A stretch of DNA of 6,518 nucleotides, from assembly GCA_902478395.1 (NCBI GenBank), contig CABSKZ010000169.1, forward strand, positions 1 to 6,518, given 5' to 3'. Shown here one piece after another: positions 1-6,425 of this stretch. This stretch comes from an uncultured Eubacteriales bacterium. Lineage in GTDB: Bacteria > Bacillota > Clostridia > UBA1381 > UBA9506. A program made the position numbers and the translations under genes. Numbering within the stretch: the first letter of the stretch is position 1; the number at the start of each line of letters is the position of its first letter. Below the pieces are notes generated by a model that saw only the letters and a list, made by a program, of their open reading frames with translations, made no database searches and was not told the origin of the DNA.

Positions 1-574
1 ACTGTTTGCCGACGCTCGCTTCATCTACCTCGAACGCCTCCTCGAAATAGGATTTGGAATCCTCAGACCAAACCGTTAGTTTAAAAACCTTTGTCGTACT
101 TGTTCCGCCAACGGTGTCGGTGATCTCTCCGGTCAAGTTGACATATGCGTCTCCTTCACCGCGTGTAACCACCGCCATGCTGTTTTCCGCATCAATGCGT
201 AGCGTGTCCTCATTGTCACTGCTCCATATAATGCGGATGTTTTCCGGCAGAAGCGCCGATGTGTCCAGACTGAAGCTTTCCGTCACAGCGCTCTCCAGCA
301 TTCCTGTGCAACGGTAAAAGTTTAAAACTCCCGCCGCTTCTTCCGCGGTCATCTCCGTCGTCGGCGCAGATAGTGCAGCAGTTTCTGCGTAGTATTTCGT
401 TGCTTCCGCTTCTGCTGTTTTTGCTGCCTCTGCAGTCTGCTCCGTCTTCACCGGGGCTTCTATCTCCGTCACTGATAGTTGCGCCGTCTGTTCCGTACCA
501 TTGGCGAAAACCGCCGTCCCAGCGCAGAATGCCACCAATAAAATAATTGAGGCAAACCGTTTGTACAACCTCAT
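1..574 (-). CDS. Secreted protein with atrophied bacterial Ig-like domain (3' part missing at window edge)
   Basis: I read this open frame from the minus strand; it starts with ATG at 574 and stays open for 191 codons to the window edge, so the C-terminal part is missing. Residues 1-24 form a Sec signal peptide (KR near the N-terminus, hydrophobic IILLVAFCAGTAV, cleavage likely after AVFA). Residues 25-80 are a low-complexity Ala/Glu/Thr linker with TEQTA and TAEA repeats. Residues about 95-169 resemble the atrophied bacterial Ig domain (aBig family) common in secreted Firmicute glycosidases and lyases: an IIWSSDNED strand, a VVTRGEGDAYVNLTGEI hairpin and a final KVFKLTV strand. An AGGAGGT ribosome site lies 6 nt upstream. 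Its place after an oligosaccharide-uptake operon suggests an extracellular polysaccharide lyase, hydrolase or binding protein, but no catalytic domain is visible. The secreted Ig-domain call is fairly sure; the enzymatic role is inference. Confidence 0.8.
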   Translation of the reverse strand, partial: MRLYKRFASIILLVAFCAGTAVFANGTEQTAQLSVTEIEAPVKTEQTAEAAKTAEAEATKYYAETAALSAPTTEMTAEEAAGVLNFYRCTGMLESAVTESFSLDTSALLPENIRIIWSSDNEDTLRIDAENSMAVVTRGEGDAYVNLTGEITDTVGGTSTTKVFKLTVWSEDSKSYFEEAFEVDEASVGKQ

Positions 575-580
575 TTTAAG

Positions 581-587
581 ACCTCCT
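581..587 (-). promoter_or_regulatory. Ribosome binding site of the secreted Ig-domain protein
   Basis: The minus strand reads AGGAGGT followed by CTTAAA and ATG. This is a near-perfect Shine-Dalgarno sequence at 6-nt spacing. It supports the start at 574, which is also the codon that gives a complete signal peptide. Confidence 0.8.
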
Positions 588-598
588 AGCATTTGTTT

Positions 599-616
599 GA
601 CGCGGCTTACCGCATC
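599..616 (-). other. Small stem-loop in the leader of the secreted protein gene
   Basis: The minus strand reads GATGCGG, loop TAAG, CCGCGTC: a 7-bp stem with one G-T pair and a 4-nt loop, ending 11 nt before the AGGAGGT ribosome site. No T-run follows, so it is not an intrinsic terminator. It could affect mRNA stability or ribosome access. A stem this short can also arise by chance. Confidence 0.3.
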
Positions 617-642
617 AATTTCTATTCTCTATTTTAATGGAC

Positions 643-675
643 GTCCCGAAACAATTCATCTCTAACTTGCGGGAC
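643..675 (-). other. Intergenic inverted repeat GTCCCG/CGGGAC between the operon and the secreted protein gene
   Basis: Six-base arms GTCCCG (643-648) and CGGGAC (670-675) flank 21 nt; on the minus strand CAA and TTG inside the loop can extend the stem with a bulge. The proximal arm also overlaps the 8-bp palindrome GGACGTCC (639-646). It lies 27 nt past the stop of the URO-D-like gene, where a terminator or attenuator would be expected, but no T-tract follows on either strand. I therefore call it a possible structured or operator element, not a terminator. No convincing promoter with both hexamers was found in the 127-nt gap, so the downstream gene may be transcribed by read-through. Confidence 0.3.
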
Positions 676-701
676 AAAAGAACTGCTATATAAACGCATA
701 C

Positions 702-1835
702 TCACCAAGCCGATTTCAGTCGATCGTGTTCGTCCAACAGTGCCATAAAATTGTCGTAACAAACACCGTATGCGATCGAGTGGCTCGGCCCCAGAATAAA
801 AGGAATGCCGCGTTTTGCCAGTTGAAATGCCCTTCGTACCTGTGCTCGAACCTCCTCCATCGTTCCACTAATGAGAATTTCGACGCTCACACCGCCCCAA
901 AAACGCATCTTGTTGCCATGCTCCTCACTCAACTCCACAAGATCCATCCCCGCATTCGTCTGAAGTGACTGATAACAATTAACGCCAGCCTCCTTAAAGA
1001 CATCCAGAATCCCTCTGGTATTACCGCAGCAATGAAACATCACCTGCTCCTTGAATTTCTTCACATGGCGCACCCGGCGAATCAGTGTCGGTGCACAAAA
1101 GTCCTGGAACATCTCTGGAGATATCAGCGTTGCATTCGAATCTGCGTAGTCCTCTTCCAAAAATACGCCGTCGTAGCAATCATGAATCAAATACTGATCT
1201 AGAAAATTCTGTCTCTCCTCATAATAGGCTCCTGCCGCGCGCACGTCATCTGGATTAAGGTAATACTCCATCAGCCCCTCTTCCATTCCTCCAAGCAGTA
1301 CCAACGCATTTATGCCACCGGACAATCCAGCAATATACCTCTCGCCCGAAAAAGCATCCGTCAGCGCGTCCATTGCTTCTGCACAGGACGGATCCGGCTT
1401 TTGGAACCTCCTCTCACCATAAAATATCCCTGTATTGACCGGCGGTTGCCGGAGCAGAATGATGTCATTGCTCTGGAGGCTATAGCCATAAACCGCCCCG
1501 TCATCTGTTTCATACAGGGTATCCGACAATTTTTTCACCTTTGGCGGTACATAATCCGCCGGTGGTAGATAACCGCCCTCTTTATAAGGTATTATCAAAT
1601 CGATTCCATCCAGTCTTCGAAATAGCTCTATGCTGTCTTCCCTCCACGATTGGGCAACTTCGTCACGGCGGCCATCCCAAAACGCAAGTTGTGATTCATA
1701 TTTATTACGTACATACGTCTTATGGCCAATAATTCTCTCTACTGTATCGCAGTCGATTGCATATGTTCCAAGCGGAATATATGCTGGCATACGTCCGTCT
1801 AGAACATCCTTAACCGCCTGTTTTCCATTATACAT
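702..1835 (-). CDS. Uroporphyrinogen decarboxylase (URO-D) superfamily protein, possible methyltransferase
   Basis: This 377-residue protein has the C-terminal half typical of the URO-D/MtaA/MtbA/CmuA superfamily TIM barrel. Visible signatures, numbered from the start at 1835, are DGVFLEEDYADS (222-233), SPEMF (239-243), the metal-site-like HCCG (H268, C270), GMDLVEL followed by FWGGVSVEIL (GGV at 314-316), and GPSHSI (349-354). In the coenzyme M methyltransferases MtaA/MtbA the zinc ligands are His-X-Cys plus a later Cys; here the later position reads GPSHSI instead of a Cys. The N-terminal substrate motif of true HemE (RQAGRY) is absent, so haem synthesis is unlikely. Start choice: an ATG at 1850 overlaps the GH105 stop as ATGA but has a weak ribosome site; the ATG at 1835 has AGGAGGAG directly upstream and gives a family-like N-terminus (MYNGKQAVKDVLDG). 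Such proteins recur in sugar loci with unknown function. Superfamily sure; substrate unknown. Confidence 0.85.
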   Translation of the reverse strand: MYNGKQAVKDVLDGRMPAYIPLGTYAIDCDTVERIIGHKTYVRNKYESQLAFWDGRRDEVAQSWREDSIELFRRLDGIDLIIPYKEGGYLPPADYVPPKVKKLSDTLYETDDGAVYGYSLQSNDIILLRQPPVNTGIFYGERRFQKPDPSCAEAMDALTDAFSGERYIAGLSGGINALVLLGGMEEGLMEYYLNPDDVRAAGAYYEERQNFLDQYLIHDCYDGVFLEEDYADSNATLISPEMFQDFCAPTLIRRVRHVKKFKEQVMFHCCGNTRGILDVFKEAGVNCYQSLQTNAGMDLVELSEEHGNKMRFWGGVSVEILISGTMEEVRAQVRRAFQLAKRGIPFILGPSHSIAYGVCYDNFMALLDEHDRLKSAW

Positions 1836-1837
1836 AG

Positions 1838-1845
1838 CTCCTCCT
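1838..1845 (-). promoter_or_regulatory. Ribosome binding site that decides the start of the URO-D-like gene
   Basis: The minus strand reads AGGAGGAG, then CT and ATG at 1835. It lies inside the reading frame that would begin at the ATG at 1850, so it favours the shorter 377-residue product. It starts just after the stop codon of the GH105 gene, which fits translational coupling. Confidence 0.6.
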
Positions 1846-1846
1846 G

Positions 1847-2881
1847 TCATATCATTTCACAAAGCATCAAAAGCGCAAGAGCCTGTCCGTACAGTGTCGG
1901 AGCTTTCCATATATATTCATAGTACTCCTCAATAGTCGGCATAACCGGTGTTCCTATCGAAACTTCGGCGACTACTCCATCCTCACTTATTCTTTCGATT
2001 ACAGCACGCGCCGCCTTTTCCGCCATCGTCCGGTGCGCTGACGAAATAACTCCGGAGCGGATTCCCCGAAAAATTCCATAACTGATGCCCGCCGGAGCAG
2101 AAGTTTCATCATAAGCCTCTGTTCTGTCTAGCACCGTACCAAACATTCCGTTCTCACGCTGATATACCTCCAGCGCATTCATTTGGTTTTCCAGAGATTT
2201 TAATACGATGTCACGGTCTTCGAATTCAGCAGGCAGACACTCTAATATTTCCACCGTACTTGCCACTATCCATGCGTTCGCCCTGCCCCATAGCGCGCCC
2301 GACATATGATTTCTTGCAGCGCCATCCCAACCATGATAAAACAGTCCTGTCTTTTTATCCTTTAACAGGCGGTGATGCAGTACAAGCTGCTCTGCTGCTG
2401 CTTTCGTATATGCCTCACAGTCCGTAAGTGCGCCCATCCTTGCAAGAAAAATGCATGCCATAAACAGCGTATCTGCCCATGCCTGATCACGGAATACAAT
2501 TCCGCCGTTTTGGACACAGGTATGCTCATATGCTCCATCCACCGATTTTGTGGCACCGTCCATCAACCAATCTGCAATATCCCTGCAAACCTTCAAATAC
2601 TCTTTATGCTGCTCTTTTGAGCACAATTCCAGCACCGCCAGCAGCGGACACGTGGAATTGACTGTTTTGTTATCATAGGCGTGAGAAATCATTTTACTAG
2701 TCCAAGCAGATACAAAATCATGATAGCATGCTTCGCCTGTCTTAACCCATGCACGCGCCACACCGTATATTCCAACTCCGCATACCCAATCCCAATCATA
2801 AATATTCATTGACACGTCCGTGGTCTCAGAATTCATTATTGTTTTGGCCACCTTCGCAATTAAAGCGTTAACTTCCATCAT
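1847..2881 (-). CDS. GH88/GH105 family unsaturated glycuronyl (rhamnogalacturonyl) hydrolase, YteR-like
   Basis: This 344-residue protein matches the usual length and (alpha/alpha)6-barrel motif order of YteR-type glycoside hydrolases, which hydrate the C4-C5 double bond of a non-reducing unsaturated uronyl residue and so release it. Visible motifs: WDWVCGVGIYGVARAW (31-46), TVNSTCPLL (73-81), DGAYEHT (115-121), DQAWADTLFM (132-141; Asp137 is the probable counterpart of the catalytic Asp143 of B. subtilis YteR), GLFYHGWD (179-186), LWGRANAW (197-204) and DETSAPAGISYGIFRGI (258-274). The usual WGRGNGW motif has Ala for both flexible Gly positions. There is no signal peptide, so it acts in the cytoplasm on imported oligosaccharides. 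Two tandem ATG codons (2881, 2878) follow AAAGGGG; the second has the better spacing. It begins 10 nt after the permease stop. The family is sure; rhamnogalacturonan rather than another unsaturated glucuronide is inferred from the neighbours. Confidence 0.9.
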   Translation of the reverse strand: MMEVNALIAKVAKTIMNSETTDVSMNIYDWDWVCGVGIYGVARAWVKTGEACYHDFVSAWTSKMISHAYDNKTVNSTCPLLAVLELCSKEQHKEYLKVCRDIADWLMDGATKSVDGAYEHTCVQNGGIVFRDQAWADTLFMACIFLARMGALTDCEAYTKAAAEQLVLHHRLLKDKKTGLFYHGWDGAARNHMSGALWGRANAWIVASTVEILECLPAEFEDRDIVLKSLENQMNALEVYQRENGMFGTVLDRTEAYDETSAPAGISYGIFRGIRSGVISSAHRTMAEKAARAVIERISEDGVVAEVSIGTPVMPTIEEYYEYIWKAPTLYGQALALLMLCEMI

Positions 2882-2891
2882 AAGCCCCTTT

Positions 2892-3773
2892 CTAGCCTTT
2901 TACCGCACCGATCATTACACCTTTGACAAAATATTTTTGCAGGAATGGATATACACACAATACAGGAAGCGTTGCCACTACAATAACAGCATACTTTACC
3001 GTTTCAGATATATTTCGGTGGTCGACAGCAGAAACTCCCTGCGTCATGGCCTCTGTATCATTCTGCAGTAAAATTTCCCTCAGAATAACCTGTAGGGGAA
3101 ACATTTCACGATCCTTTAAATAAATCGTTGCACCAAACCAGGAATTCCAGTGACCTACTCCGTAATACAAAATCATGACGGCAACAACCGGCAGAGAAAG
3201 CGGAAGAACAATGCGGAACAGGATCACCAAATGATTTGCTCCATCAATGGTCGCAGACTCTTCCAAACTTTCCGGTATAGACATAAATGACGTCCGCATA
3301 ATAATCAAATTCATCGTTGCGATTGCTCCCGGCAGAATCAAGGACCAATAAGTATTAAGCATACCTAATGATTGGATATTTAGGTATGATGGAATCAATC
3401 CCCCACTGAAAAACATGGTAAACATCACAATAAACAGAAAAAAATTGTTAAACATTAAATTCTTCCGCGAGAGTACGTATGCCCCGAGCGATGTCATAAT
3501 GAGGTTAACGGCTGTACCCGCTACCACGATAAACAGTGTGTTAAGATATCCACGCAGAATCATCGGATTTTCAAACACCATGCTGTAAGTTTCAAAGTTT
3601 ATGCCCTGCGGCTTAAGCAACAGTCCGCGGTGTGCAACCAACAGCGTGGAATCGCTGACCGACGCGAACAGAATATATAGGATCGGATAAACGGTAACTA
3701 CCATCAGCCCCAACATAAACAGAATATTGCATAAATTAAAGATCTTCCTGCCCTTACTTTCTTTTATTTCCAT
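2892..3773 (-). CDS. Carbohydrate ABC transporter permease, LplC/YtcP type (MalG-like)
   Basis: This is the second membrane subunit of the oligosaccharide importer. Numbered from the ATG at 3773 (293 residues), six membrane segments are visible at about 13-37, 77-101, 109-128, 142-159, 188-207 and 260-278. The cytoplasmic EAA loop that contacts the ATPase is at 172-191 (ESATIDGANHL...IVLP), and the C-terminus YPFLQKYFVKG...GAVKG is the hallmark of the LplC/YtcP subfamily. Start choice: a GTG at 3797 gives 8 more residues but has only a weak purine stretch upstream. The ATG at 3773 has AGAAGGGA at 9-nt spacing and gives the family-like N-terminus MEIKESKGRKIF, so I prefer it. It follows the first permease by 36 nt and precedes the GH105 gene by 10 nt. 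Function as sugar-oligomer permease is sure at family level; the substrate is inferred from the hydrolase next to it. Confidence 0.92.
   Translation of the reverse strand: MEIKESKGRKIFNLCNILFMLGLMVVTVYPILYILFASVSDSTLLVAHRGLLLKPQGINFETYSMVFENPMILRGYLNTLFIVVAGTAVNLIMTSLGAYVLSRKNLMFNNFFLFIVMFTMFFSGGLIPSYLNIQSLGMLNTYWSLILPGAIATMNLIIMRTSFMSIPESLEESATIDGANHLVILFRIVLPLSLPVVAVMILYYGVGHWNSWFGATIYLKDREMFPLQVILREILLQNDTEAMTQGVSAVDHRNISETVKYAVIVVATLPVLCVYPFLQKYFVKGVMIGAVKG
3360..3388 (-). repeat. Short inverted repeat inside the LplC-type permease gene
   Basis: Nine-base arms CATACCTAA (3360-3368) and TTAGGTATG (3380-3388) flank an 11-nt loop. At this arm length and loop freedom about one such repeat is expected by chance in a window of this size, so function is doubtful. 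Confidence 0.25.
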
Positions 3774-3809
3774 TTGCTTCATTCCCTTCTGTGTCACACC
3801 GTGTTTTCT

Positions 3810-4766
3810 TTACCATAATGATGTGTCACACACCTTCCTGCTCAGGAAGTTTGACGTTACCAGCATGACTACATTAATGACAGAATTGAACAGTCCTACT
3901 GCTGTGCTGTAACTCCAATTTCGCTCCTGTAGCCCTTTACGGTACACAAAAGAGGAGATAACATCTGATGTCTCAAATGTACTTGGATTATAGAGTAAAA
4001 TAATCTTTTCAAATCCTACGTTCAGCACTGAACCCATCCGCAAAATGAACATAATGACGATTGTGGGGATAATGCACGGCAGGGTAATACTCATAACTTG
4101 TCGAAAATGCCCTGCTCCGTCAATCCGCGCTGCCTCATAAAGCTCCTGATCCACGCCGGAGAGTGCCGCCAGATAAACAATAGAACCCCAGCCGACCGAC
4201 TGCCACACATCCGATAAAACATAAATCGGTACAAACAGATTCGGCTTTGTCAGCAAGGCGGTGCGTTCCATATGGAAAATTGTCACTAAAAATTCCGTAA
4301 TGAAGCCCTGACTCGATGTAAAATCCTTAATCATCCCTGCTACAACAACCAGTGAAATGAAGTGTGGCATATAGGTAATCGTTTGGACAACGCGTGAAAA
4401 CTTTCTGCTCCTTAGTTCATTGAGTAAAAGCGCTAAAATAATCGGTGCAGGAAAACCTATTACCAGGCTAGTGATGCTGATCACCAGGGTATTTTTAAAT
4501 ACCCTGGTGAAATGATAGCTCTGAAAGAAATCAATAAAGTGTTTAAACCCTACCCATTCACTCCCTGAAATTCCTTTCGCCGGCACAAAATTCTGAAACG
4601 CAATGATCGCACCATACATCGGTTTATAACAGAAAATAATATAAAACAATAATACCGGCAGGAACATGGCGTAGACCCCCATATTTTTCCGGATGTCTTT
4701 TCCGGCACGCTGCAGAAAACTTTCGCTGCTCCTAATTTGCTCTGACTGTGCTAAATTGGATTTCAA
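3810..4766 (-). CDS. Carbohydrate ABC transporter permease, LplB/YteP type (MalF-like)
   Basis: This 318-residue protein is the first membrane subunit of the importer. It shows the subfamily N-terminal membrane segment followed by CYKPMYGAIIAFQNF (46-60), the KNTLVIS segment (91-97), further membrane segments at about 95-116, 131-148, 181-202, 229-244 and 290-306, the EAA loop EAARIDGAGHFRQ...ITLP (211-230), and the C-terminal ending SLW usual in this group. The start is TTG at 4766: an in-frame TGA lies three codons upstream, no in-frame ATG occurs before codon 29, and that codon already abuts the first membrane segment. A GGGAAGGG ribosome site lies 11 nt upstream. The weak start compared with the AGGAGG/ATG of the binding protein fits the usual excess of binding protein over permease. 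A perfect 14-bp inverted repeat spans codons 86-96. The gene begins 29 nt after the binding-protein stop. Confidence 0.93.
   Translation of the reverse strand: MKSNLAQSEQIRSSESFLQRAGKDIRKNMGVYAMFLPVLLFYIIFCYKPMYGAIIAFQNFVPAKGISGSEWVGFKHFIDFFQSYHFTRVFKNTLVISITSLVIGFPAPIILALLLNELRSRKFSRVVQTITYMPHFISLVVVAGMIKDFTSSQGFITEFLVTIFHMERTALLTKPNLFVPIYVLSDVWQSVGWGSIVYLAALSGVDQELYEAARIDGAGHFRQVMSITLPCIIPTIVIMFILRMGSVLNVGFEKIILLYNPSTFETSDVISSFVYRKGLQERNWSYSTAVGLFNSVINVVMLVTSNFLSRKVCDTSLW
4481..4510 (-). repeat. Perfect 14-bp inverted repeat inside the LplB-type permease gene
   Basis: Arms TCACCAGGGTATTT (4481-4494) and AAATACCCTGGTGA (4497-4510) are perfect reverse complements separated by only TT. On the minus strand they encode the end of the segment before the second membrane helix (TRVFKNTLV, residues 87-95), which looks normal for the family, so this is not an inserted element. 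In mRNA it would form a strong hairpin; in DNA it would be a symmetric site for a dimeric protein. A second 5-bp pairing (GTGAT 4471-4475 with ATCAC 4480-4484) would compete with its distal arm. No T-run follows. The repeat is certain; a function is not shown. Confidence 0.85.
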
Positions 4767-4777
4767 ACAGTATCATT

Positions 4778-4785
4778 CCCTTCCC
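4778..4785 (-). promoter_or_regulatory. Ribosome binding site for the TTG-initiated permease
   Basis: The minus strand reads GGGAAGGG 11 nt before the TTG at 4766. An out-of-frame ATG at 4776 lies between the two, opening a 14-codon frame that ends at TAG (4732). The site is only a moderate Shine-Dalgarno match at slightly long spacing. Confidence 0.5.
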
Positions 4786-4795
4786 AAAACGGACT

Positions 4796-6388
4796 CTATC
4801 TAGCATTATATCTATCCACAGCTGTCTGAACGATTTCCAGCATACGATCGACTTTCAGATTTTTAAGTTGCTGCTGGAACTTGTCGAAGTTGGCAAGATC
4901 TTCTTCTCCAAGAATATATTTCAGCTGCATTTCCGCAGCATATGTCGATACCTCTGTCGAAATGTTGGCCAGTTCTGAACTTTCCGCTTCCGTATAGGAA
5001 ATACGCGGAAGTGTGTATTTATCATAATCGTTGTCCCCCCACACTTTGACCGCCTCTTTTTGCTGTGGTAACGTATAATACTGCTCTAGGTATCTCTTAT
5101 CCTGTACAATCGGAGCTTCAATGCTTGATCTCATGTAGAGCGGCATTGCTTGTGAAACAGACAGCTTATCAGGATTCTTCAAAATGACATCCGTATAGGC
5201 GGGGTATCCGTCTACCATATTGTAACTGACGCCTTCCACTCCGAAGTTGTTTAACATATGCCCTTTTTCTGTATAGGCATAATCAAGAAACTCCACCGCA
5301 AGGGCGGGTTTTTTACAGGAAGTCGTTATTGCTGCGCTTCCCAGCGGAGCAAATGGGAGTTCCTTATAGCCAATCTTCGCTCTTTCCCCTTTGGTCAGTG
5401 TCGGATAAGGTGCAGCAACTAAATCAAACTTTTCGTCCTTGTCCTTCATTGCGTTCAACCAATAACCCATTCCGCTACCGCCGGCTCCCTGTGTTGCGCC
5501 GGAACGACCGCTTAGAATATTGGAATCATACATTTTCTTATCCATGACTGCAATGTCTCTGTCAATTAAACTATCATCATACCATTTTTTGATCGTTTTT
5601 AAAAAGTCAATATAACCAGGTTCCATCGGGCTATATTTGACTTTTCCATCTTGAATTACATAGTCCGGTGTCAGACCGAACGCTCCCATAAACGCTCTCA
5701 GCTGGCCATTAAGCAATGACAACGGAGCCTCTGAACCCTTTTTCTCTTTAAACTGGCGGAGCATTGCGTCCCACTCGTCAATTGTAGTCGGCACTTCCAG
5801 CTTCAATTCATCCAGCCAGTCCTTACGGATCATCAAACCCTGTGACGCTAAAAGAGATTCATCGCCACGAATAAATGGAAACGCAAAATACTCACCTTCA
5901 TCGGTTTTTACCATTTTATCTATATCTGGGTTTTCCTCCAAGTATTTTTTTAGCGCAGAACCGGTATCAACCAAATAATCATTCAACGGAATAATTGTAC
6001 TGTTGGCAATCGCACTCGCTGCACCGCCCGGCTGACCGATCCAATTTGTTTCTATAATGTCCGGCATATCGCCCGATGCAATCAGCAGATTTAACGCCTC
6101 TGCCTCCTGTCCCTGTGCCGGATGCTGATATTCCACCCTGACGCCCGTCTGCTTTTCCTGTTCCTGCGCGAATGGAGTTTCACCGTAATTTTTCACCGAA
6201 GTGGAAAGCGTTGCAGGAAGCCGCACCCAGTAAGTCAAAGTTTCATCAGTCTCGATTGGGTAAGAAAAATTCACATCCGCTTTCGCCCCCTCTGCCGGGC
6301 TGTTGCCCTTATCCCTGCATCCGGTCATCGGCATCATAACTGTAACACAAAGAATTACTGCAACAAACAACCTCATTTTTCTTTTCAT
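4796..6388 (-). CDS. Extracellular solute-binding lipoprotein of a carbohydrate ABC transporter (LplA/YtcQ type)
   Basis: This 530-residue protein captures an oligosaccharide outside the membrane and hands it to the two permeases. Residues 1-23 are a lipoprotein signal peptide with lipobox MTGC, so Cys24 is the lipid anchor. The length and motif order match the large LplA/YtcQ group: GDMPDIIETNWIGQ (106-119), EYFAFPFIRG (166-175), IRKDWLDEL followed by VPTTIDEW (187-206), a GKVKYSPMEPGY segment (248-259) and KKWYDDSLIDRD (267-278), NFGVEGVSYNMVDG (381-394), and a C-terminal helix FDKFQQQLKNLKVDRMLEIV (501-520). The start at 6388 has AGGAGG at 7-nt spacing and yields a full signal peptide. It is the first gene after a probable promoter and is followed by the permease after 29 nt. 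The family is sure. The ligand is not readable from sequence; an unsaturated rhamnogalacturonan oligosaccharide is inferred from the YteR-like neighbour. Confidence 0.93.
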   Translation of the reverse strand: MKRKMRLFVAVILCVTVMMPMTGCRDKGNSPAEGAKADVNFSYPIETDETLTYWVRLPATLSTSVKNYGETPFAQEQEKQTGVRVEYQHPAQGQEAEALNLLIASGDMPDIIETNWIGQPGGAASAIANSTIIPLNDYLVDTGSALKKYLEENPDIDKMVKTDEGEYFAFPFIRGDESLLASQGLMIRKDWLDELKLEVPTTIDEWDAMLRQFKEKKGSEAPLSLLNGQLRAFMGAFGLTPDYVIQDGKVKYSPMEPGYIDFLKTIKKWYDDSLIDRDIAVMDKKMYDSNILSGRSGATQGAGGSGMGYWLNAMKDKDEKFDLVAAPYPTLTKGERAKIGYKELPFAPLGSAAITTSCKKPALAVEFLDYAYTEKGHMLNNFGVEGVSYNMVDGYPAYTDVILKNPDKLSVSQAMPLYMRSSIEAPIVQDKRYLEQYYTLPQQKEAVKVWGDNDYDKYTLPRISYTEAESSELANISTEVSTYAAEMQLKYILGEEDLANFDKFQQQLKNLKVDRMLEIVQTAVDRYNAR

Positions 6389-6395
6389 GATTAAT

Positions 6396-6401
6396 CCTCC
6401 T
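6396..6401 (-). promoter_or_regulatory. Ribosome binding site of the solute-binding protein gene
   Basis: The minus strand reads AGGAGG, then ATTAATC and ATG: a full consensus core at 7-nt spacing, the strongest initiation site of the operon together with that of the secreted Ig-domain gene. It fits high expression of the binding protein. Confidence 0.8.
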
Positions 6402-6425
6402 GAAAATTTAATTTAGTTTAGCTTA

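Noticed and set aside
54..317. Plus-strand open frame of 87 codons
   Set aside because: It lies antisense to the signal-peptide and Ig-domain frame, which has a clear ribosome site and recognisable domains.
643..675. Intrinsic terminator after the URO-D-like gene
   Set aside because: The stem is only 6 bp with a 21-nt loop, and no T-tract follows on either strand.
702..1835. Haem biosynthesis gene hemE
   Set aside because: The C-terminal fold motifs fit the superfamily, but the N-terminal RQAGRY substrate motif of HemE is missing and the neighbours are sugar genes.
1630..1935. Plus-strand open frame of 101 codons
   Set aside because: It is antisense across the junction of two well-supported minus-strand genes, has no ribosome site and reads as low-complexity shadow sequence.
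3360..3388. 9-bp inverted repeat in the LplC-type permease gene as a regulatory site
   Set aside because: With an 11-nt loop about one such repeat is expected by chance in a window of this size.
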